In this document: positions 58,228 to 64,000 of the stretch, in pieces
Layout of the letters: each line of letters begins with the position of its first letter
Position numbering within the stretch: position 1 is the stretch's first letter
Source: Tipula vernalis
Lineage: Eukaryota; Arthropoda; Insecta; Diptera; Tipulidae
Length of the DNA stretch: 64,000 nt
Assembly (NCBI GenBank): GCA_958295665.1
Contig: OY282560.1
Coordinates: 267,941,315 to 268,005,314, forward strand
Direction: 5' to 3'
The notes under the pieces: generated by a model
Database searches by the model: none
Told to the model about the DNA's origin: nothing
What the model saw: the letters and a program-made list of their open reading frames with translations, nothing else
Made by a program: the position numbers and the translations under genes

Positions 58228-59970
58228 ATGGATAAAACAAACAAGGAAACGAATACCCTAGGTGGCAGACCTGATGTTCAGGAAAATCCACTCTCTCCGG
58301 AGGTCGGTCCCATGGATTCTAGGGGGGACCAAACATTGCTACATAATTCAAATGATACCAAAAATAAGCTAAGCGATATCAACGCTCAAAAGAGTAACGA
58401 GGAAGAACTTTCATTCCGAAAGGGCTCCATTACAATCAGATCTCCAATACAAAAAATATTTGCAAACAACGCAATCTCCACTGAAAAAGTAACTTCATTA
58501 TCAGAACAAATGCCGAGTGCATCAACAAATATTATAAACAGTGAGGAGCTGTTAAATAAATTTCAAAAAATGGAGAAACTAATCGCGCAGCTGAGCAATG
58601 AAGTTGCTGAACTTAAGAGTGAAAACTCTACACTAAAAGAAAAGGTTAAAAATAGCATAGCTAAGAATTCAGCACGAGTTAACAATCTTTCTTCCAACCA
58701 TATTCAGCCACCATCCAGTCAACATGAACATTCAAATAATTCCAACTGGTTGCTGCGGCAATTTCCAGTTTTTCAACAGAATAATAGATTCAGTGCTCTG
58801 AGTCAAGAGGATTATTGCACAGATGAGGAAGAACTGGAAAAAGAAGTTTCCGGTGCTGATAACAGAAATGCTAGAAAACGCAGGCGTACAAAAACGAAAA
58901 CTCCTCCAAAAAATACTACACAAATTGTGATCAATAACACTGAACAGAAAACCCCAAAAATACCACTGCCTCCACCCATTAACGTGAGCAATATCAAAAA
59001 TTTCGAACTTTTTCGACAAAAAAAAATAAAAACCACTAGTGAATCAACTAATTTTAAGGCGCTTTCAAATAGTGACATTAAAATTACATTTCAAAATGAA
59101 AATGATTACAGAAATGTCAAAAAATTACTGGAAGAATTAAAAAAAGAACCCAGCAACCAATCCGAAAATATAGAATATCACACCTATCAGCTGAAGAGCG
59201 AAAAGGGTTATAGAGTAGTTATCAGAGGCTTACCATCTTCCATTAGTCACGATGTAATTAAAGCAGACTTAGAAAAAATGGGACATGCAGTCGCAGGTAT
59301 TACTAACATATACAAAATGGTCACAACTAATGGTGTAAAAGACAAGAAACACTTTCCATTGTTTTACATCGACTTAAAACAAAAAGACAACAATAAAGAA
59401 GTATACAACATCAAGAAACTTGCGTACTGTATAGTTAAAATTGAGCCACCTAACAAGACAAGGGACATTCCACAATGTACGAATTTTCAACAACTTGGAC
59501 ATACCAAGAGTTTTTGCTATCGTCAAACCAAATGCGTTAAATGTGCTGGAGATCGTCACACGACAAAATGCAAAAAACAACCAGATATCGCGCCTTCATG
59601 TGCTCTTTGTCAACAACAAGGACATACTGCAAAATATAAAGGATGCTGTGTATATCAGAACAAAATTAAAAGTCAACAGAATAATAGAACAAGAGTAGTA
59701 CAGCGATTACAAACCAAAGCTGCTAAACCACAAACAACAATCACACCATCCACAGTTGGATTATCCTATGCGCAAATCACCAAGTTATCTGCTGATGAAT
59801 CAAACCAAAACAACAAACATATAGAAGTTAATAACGAGTCTAATAACTTTGAAATTATTAAAAAGCTTAGCCAAATTCAACAGACACTTGGTCACTTAAC
59901 AGAAAGGGTGGCAAAACTAGAAATTAATTTCTATCCGCCTAGCAAAAAAAGTCAGCATACACACAAATGA
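58228..59970 (+). CDS. LINE B ORF1: gag-like nucleic-acid-binding protein, intact
   Basis: 580 residues, start MDKTNKETNTLGGRPDVQEN. Ser/Asn-rich N-terminus, then a coiled coil at residues about 110-145 (LLNKFQKMEKLIAQL...), a basic patch (ARKRRRTKTKTPPK, about 213-226), the Jockey-type C2HC-associated domain at about 316-405 (KGYRVVIRGLPSSISHDVI) and three zinc knuckles from 417. The first knuckle, CTNFQQLGHTKSFC, has Phe where the second Cys should be; the next two (CVKCAGDRHTTKC and CALCQQQGHTAKYKGC) are complete. Such proteins coat the element RNA and carry it to DNA. It could be functional apart from the knuckle change. Confidence 0.85.
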   Translation: MDKTNKETNTLGGRPDVQENPLSPEVGPMDSRGDQTLLHNSNDTKNKLSDINAQKSNEEELSFRKGSITIRSPIQKIFANNAISTEKVTSLSEQMPSASTNIINSEELLNKFQKMEKLIAQLSNEVAELKSENSTLKEKVKNSIAKNSARVNNLSSNHIQPPSSQHEHSNNSNWLLRQFPVFQQNNRFSALSQEDYCTDEEELEKEVSGADNRNARKRRRTKTKTPPKNTTQIVINNTEQKTPKIPLPPPINVSNIKNFELFRQKKIKTTSESTNFKALSNSDIKITFQNENDYRNVKKLLEELKKEPSNQSENIEYHTYQLKSEKGYRVVIRGLPSSISHDVIKADLEKMGHAVAGITNIYKMVTTNGVKDKKHFPLFYIDLKQKDNNKEVYNIKKLAYCIVKIEPPNKTRDIPQCTNFQQLGHTKSFCYRQTKCVKCAGDRHTTKCKKQPDIAPSCALCQQQGHTAKYKGCCVYQNKIKSQQNNRTRVVQRLQTKAAKPQTTITPSTVGLSYAQITKLSADESNQNNKHIEVNNESNNFEIIKKLSQIQQTLGHLTERVAKLEINFYPPSKKSQHTHK

Positions 59971-62900
59971 TTAACTCGTTCCTACGCATTGTAACTTGGA
60001 ACGCTAATGGGCTCAACCAACGAGCCCAAGAACTGGAAATATTTCTCCATACAAACAACATAGATATTGCACTTATTTCAGAAACGCACTTCTCCAACAA
60101 AAGCTTTTTAGAATAAAGGGATTTAATTCCTACTGGACAACCCATCCTAGTGAAAGAGCCAGAGGTGGTTCAGCTGTACTAATTAAAAATAATATCAAAC
60201 ATAATCAACAAGAGGATATTCGAGAAAGTTACATGCAAGCAACTGTTATCTCAATCCAATATAATGGCGCAGATCTAAATATTGCGGCAGCATACTGTCC
60301 TCCACGGCATACACCAACGAAGTTACAATTTAATAACGTCTTTAATAAGCTCGGTCCAAGATTTATATTGGAGGGGACTATAATATAAAACATACAGCTT
60401 GGGGTTCCAGGCTAATTTCTCCTGGGAAAGGAAATGCTTTGTTCAATGCCATTCATGAAAACAAATGTGAATATCTGTCTCCAAGGAGGCCAACGTATTG
60501 GCCAACGGATGCAGGAAAAATACCAGATTTGCTTGATTTCTTCATCATAAAAGGTATTTCATCCAATTACACTATAGTCGAAGGAATTAACGACTTAACA
60601 TCTGATCACATTCCTGTACTGTTGTCAGTAAGCGCTATAGTCATCAAGAAAAAAAAGAAGCAAAACCTTACTAATAGATTCACGGATTGGTACCTCTTCA
60701 GAGAAAAACTGGAAGAGCTGTAACGTCCGCGGAAATGTGCGAGACTAGCTCTGGTCCATGAATTTTTTTTCCCATCCTTCGGATAATTATCTGCGCATCT
60801 GTTGGATTACCTAAACTCAAAGATGCAACCTACTTCGTTTGTTCCCGTGGGAAATGCTCACTCATCAAGTTATTATAATTTTTTTTTTGTTGAGTGACCC
60901 ATTTTCACATATGTACTTTACTCTTATCGTTTTTGTTTTCTTCTGTGGAATGTGATAGATCATATTTTCTGTATGATCTACTTCCCACATTTTAATTCAT
61001 ATTAATTTGTTTTGTCTTGTAAATGATTTTTTTTCGGATCATATTTTCTAAAGTTATTGTTTTTTTTTATTTTTTTTTCTGATTAAAATTGTGTTTTTTT
61101 TTCTAAGAAATTAAGAGTAAGGTGGTATGACGGGAGGAGGAAGAGAGAGGGAAGAGTTGAATCATGCGATTAGAAAAAAAAGAGATCAAAATAATAAATG
61201 TAAGTTAACGATAAGTTTTTTTTTGTTGTTTGAGAATTAAGTTAGTTAAGTTTTTTTGTTTTTGAGAGGGAGGATAGAATAGTGACCGGCAGCGGACGCA
61301 GTTTAGAACTTAAATGATTAAAAAGAAAAATCTTGTTTTAACTTAATAAAATGTACTGTGACTGTTTTATCGTATTATTTTAGTAGTTTCTTTTTGTTGT
61401 AAATTAAATACTGTAATTAATAAATTTGTTCGTAAGATGAAAAACAGTTTATGTTCTGCTTACACATTGGTGTTATTAAATTTTTAAATAGTATTTTGAG
61501 CGTATTTAAGAGTAAAAAATGAAATAAGTGAATAATAGTAATACACTCTCAGTTTCACGTGGTACAAAAAAAAAAAAAAAAAAAAAAAGTGTCATTATTT
61601 GTATGGAAAAAAAAAGTTACTGTTTATAAAATATAAACAATCAAATAAATGTTTTTAATTTTAGTTAGTTGATAACAAAAAAAAAAAATGTCTTAGTTAG
61701 TCTTAAAGAAAAGCTTAAATAAATATAAATTTAAATGGTGTGTAACACAAACAAAAAAAATGGCGTATTTTTGTTATTTAAATGTAATTCTGATTTTAAA
61801 CTATTTTTTTTGTTAAACAAAACATGCATTGCTTTTTGATTGATAAAATAATTTGTGGGGTATGATATAAAAAGACAGTGTTGAGTGTGATTTAGTTAAA
61901 AAGAAAAAAAAAAAAAAACCAAATTGTTTAATTCAGTTTTCTTTTGTGAATGAATTTAAATTAAATAATCCTAAAATTCTACTAGCAATTTGATGAAGGG
62001 TTATTAAAATAGATCGATTGTGAATCATATGGTCGATTGAAGGCCATATTAGGCCATATTATATACAAAGCTGCAGGAACGTGTCAGGGATAATTTTGTA
62101 ATGACAATCTGATTACACTATTTGCGGTATATGGTTGGCGGTGTCAACAATTAGTGAGCTGTTCATCAGGAAATATTATTACCCTTAGGCAGTGCGGAAT
62201 TTCGGAAAAAAAAAAAAATCGTAAGTTTTAGTTTTAATGTAGGTGTATGTGTTTTTTTTTTGTAACGAAAAGGCAACATGGCGTTTAGGTTTTTTTTTTG
62301 TGTTTAATTATGGAATCCTAAGCCATGTGGTAGGTTATGTTTTAGTGGTGAGTGAACAGGCAGGGGTGTAGGAATGACGTTTCGCGCGGTAGGCCATTTT
62401 TTTTTTATTTTAATTACCAAGCACACTATTCTCTTATTTTTTTTAAATTAATTTTTGTAAACTGGCGACAGCACATGCGGATAATGGAACCCCCCCCACA
62501 GGCCGACAGGTAGTTATCTAATTTAGTGTGCGACCACATGTGCGAGTAAACCCAGGCCGGTTAGTTACAGAGCTAGTTGAATTAAAAGTTAGTATTAAAA
62601 GTAATGAAGAATTGGAACAACAAACAAACAATTTCATTCAATACACTCGTATGGCCGCCAGTCTAGCTACTCCAGAATTAAAGGACAAAGCGGAGATTGA
62701 AGTCAAATACCCGGCTGAAATCAGGGAACAAATCAAGGAAAGAAGAAAGGCAAGGAGAATATGGCATCTCACCAGAAATCCCGCTGACAAAACCACCTTC
62801 AATCGAATAAGTAACAAAGTCAATAGGCTAATCAAAAGCTTCAAACAGGATTGCTTCGACAACTACTTAAGCGGGCTAGGTCCAGAAATGGATAAGGACT

Positions 62901-64000
62901 ACTCGTTATGGAAAGCAACCAGAAAATTTAAACGACCTGTAGTTCGAGTACCACCTATAAGAAATGCTCAAGGCAATTGGGTTCGACATGACAAAGAAAA
63001 AGCGGAACTCTTTGCTCAACACCTAGCAACAGTGTTTCAACCCCATGACATTCAATCCAACATTGACGTAACACCTGTCTATCAACCAAATCAGGATTTT
63101 AAAAGGGTCACGCCAATGGAAATTGCTGCAGAAATCGACAAAAGTCTTAGTCAAAAAAAGGCACCAGGAATTGATGAAATATCACCGGGTCTATTCAAGG
63201 AACTTCCACGCAAAGCAATCATCATGATCACATACTTATTTAATGCCTGTATGAGATTGAAGTATATACCCAAATGCTTCAAAACGGCTCAAATAATTAT
63301 GTTGAAGAAACCAGGTAAACCAGATGAAGAAGTAACATCATACAGACCAATTTCACTGCTTCCGACCTTATCAAAGCTGTTTGAAAAACTACTACTAAAA
63401 CGTCTAAAGCCAATGGTAAACGTTCCTGATTTTCAATTTGGATTCAGGAATAACCACTCCACAATAGATCAAGTCCATCGAATAACTACGGTAATAGAGC
63501 AAGCGTTAGAAGAAAAGAAATATTGCCCCGCCGTATTTCTGGATGTATCTCAGGCCTTTGATAGGGTTTGGCACGAGGGATTGACATTCAAGACAAGCAA
63601 AATGCTACCACAAAACTATTGCCAGCTGCTTGAATCATACCTCTCTGATCGCCAATTCAGAGTCATCCATGAAGAAACATGTTCTGACTTTTATCCAACT
63701 CTAGCGGGAGTTCCGCAGGGAAGCGTATTGGGACCCCTCCTCTACCTTATCTACACTGCGGACATACCTACAACGAATAAAACGTTCATCGGCACGTTCG
63801 CTGACGACACTGTAATTATGTCAGTAGACGAATCACAACCAAGGGCAATGGAAAATCTTCAACGAGCAATGAACGACGTTACTAAATGGACAATTGACTG
63901 GAAAATAGTGCTTAATGAGCTCAAATCAACCCATGTGACATTTACGCTCCGACACAAAAATAACAGTCTACACATATACCTCAATGGGGTGCAAGTGCCG
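59967..64000 (+). pseudogene. LINE B ORF2: endonuclease-RT, interrupted, incomplete at edge
   Basis: Endonuclease: LRIVTWNANGLNQRAQELEI, ALISETHF (about 60067-60090), RGGSAVLIKN, GGDYNIKHTAWGS, TSDHIPVLL (60598). One-base shifts occur near 60108 and 60370. At 60719 the solo LTR enters between Glu-Glu and Leu; coding resumes at 62574 without loss. Then VPPIRNAQGNW, KKAPGIDEISPGLFKEL, TSYRPISLLPTLSKLFEKLL (63340), VFLDVSQAFDRVWHEG (63530), AGVPQGSVLGPLLYLIYTAD (63704) and FADDTVIM (63796-63820) show an RT with its catalytic residues. The frame is open to base 64000, so the C-terminus lies outside the window. Confidence 0.9.
60719..62569. mobile_element. Solo LTR (1,851 bp) inserted in LINE B ORF2
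   Basis: It starts TGTAACGTCCGCGG and ends CCGGTTAGTTACA. The target duplication is gagc (60715-60718 and 62570-62573), exact, and fits a Ty3/Gypsy-type integrase. The interior is unusual: many T and A homopolymers (for example 21 A at 61567-61587), AATAAA-like motifs (61348, 61190) and no reading frame. Length is long for a Gypsy LTR. It shares its first eight bases with the LTRs at 7954 and 48186. Confidence 0.8.

Larger units (their letters stand above)
58080..64000 (+). mobile_element. LINE B: Jockey-like retrotransposon, runs off the window
   Basis: A short 5' leader (58080-58227), an intact ORF1 and an overlapping ORF2 form the standard two-gene LINE. ORF1 stop and ORF2 start share ATGA (59967-59970), so ORF2 is probably made by termination-reinitiation. 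A solo LTR (60719-62569) splits ORF2, and two frameshifts lie before it. After the LTR, 1,350 bases to the window edge remain open. It is the best-preserved LINE here. Confidence 0.9.

Noticed and set aside
58732..59078. Minus-strand frames of 88-95 codons
   Set aside because: They are antisense shadows of the intact LINE B ORF1.
62638..62862. 74-codon minus-strand hydrophobic frame
   Set aside because: Antisense shadow of the LINE B ORF2 segment that reads EIREQIKERRKARRIW on the plus strand.

Overview
This is eukaryotic nuclear DNA, almost certainly from an insect. It is strongly AT-rich and has spliced reading frames. Nearly everything recognisable is an insect-type transposable element: Jockey- and CR1-like LINEs, Ty3/Gypsy-like retrotransposons and solo LTRs, PIF/Harbinger elements with MADF or Myb/SANT partner genes, Tc1/mariner, pogo/Tigger and hAT remnants, a Crypton-like tyrosine recombinase, a tRNA-derived SINE, MITE-like inverted repeats, satellites and long (AT)n tracts. 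I see no convincing single-copy host gene, no rRNA or functional tRNA gene, and no CRISPR or prokaryotic operon. The insect order is not decided by the sequence; Diptera or Hemiptera are both plausible.

Layout. 0-3.5 kb: AT-rich DNA, small inverted repeats and a broken Crypton-like gene (-). 3.66-7.42 kb: Jockey-like LINE A (+), broken. 7.44-11.9 kb: LINE C (-), split by a 1.3 kb solo LTR (4-bp target duplication atct) and a piggyBac-like MITE. 12.38-15.17 kb: Harbinger element 1, with matching terminal inverted repeats and two interleaved antisense genes. 15.96-18.74 kb: Harbinger element 2, whose transposase is split by a 0.7 kb retroelement while its Myb/SANT partner looks intact. 19.85-22.56 kb: Ty3/Gypsy gag-pol remnant. 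23-26.8 kb: Tc3-like, hAT and mariner fragments plus a second copy of the 0.7 kb retroelement. 26.88-28.82 kb: a broken gene of a family I cannot name with a possible acidic triad. 29.7-30.5 kb: LINE D (-). 31.9-33.1 kb: small Tc1 and RTE fragments. 34.9-37.6 kb: head-to-head Harbinger halves, a 217-bp hairpin and a Tigger N-terminus. 38.3-39.6 kb: pogo-like transposase. 39.8-40.2 kb: THAP fragment. 42.0-43.7 kb: a 672-bp MITE and a ~175-bp satellite. 43.72-48.08 kb: a large CACTA-like non-coding element holding a SINE, (AT)n tracts and a doubly nested MITE. 48.1-49.1 kb: Gypsy pol fragment (-). 49.7-51.0 kb: a 109-bp tandem array split by the third copy of the 0.7 kb retroelement, with a perfect 13-bp target duplication. 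52.92-55.39 kb: a second large CACTA-like element. 55.6-57.4 kb: LINE E (+). 58.2 kb to the window edge: the youngest-looking element, Jockey-like LINE B, with an intact 580-residue ORF1 and an ORF2 interrupted by a 1,851-bp solo LTR.

The genes do not form a host pathway. The biology is transposon nesting: LTR elements in LINEs, a retroposon in a Harbinger transposase and in a satellite, and a MITE inside a CACTA-like element with another insertion inside the MITE. The best leads for something undescribed are the two CACTA-like elements with dense sub-terminal repeats, the 0.7 kb three-copy retroelement with a shared short reading frame, the unnamed gene family at 26.9-28.8 kb, and the interleaved antisense gene pair of Harbinger element 1.
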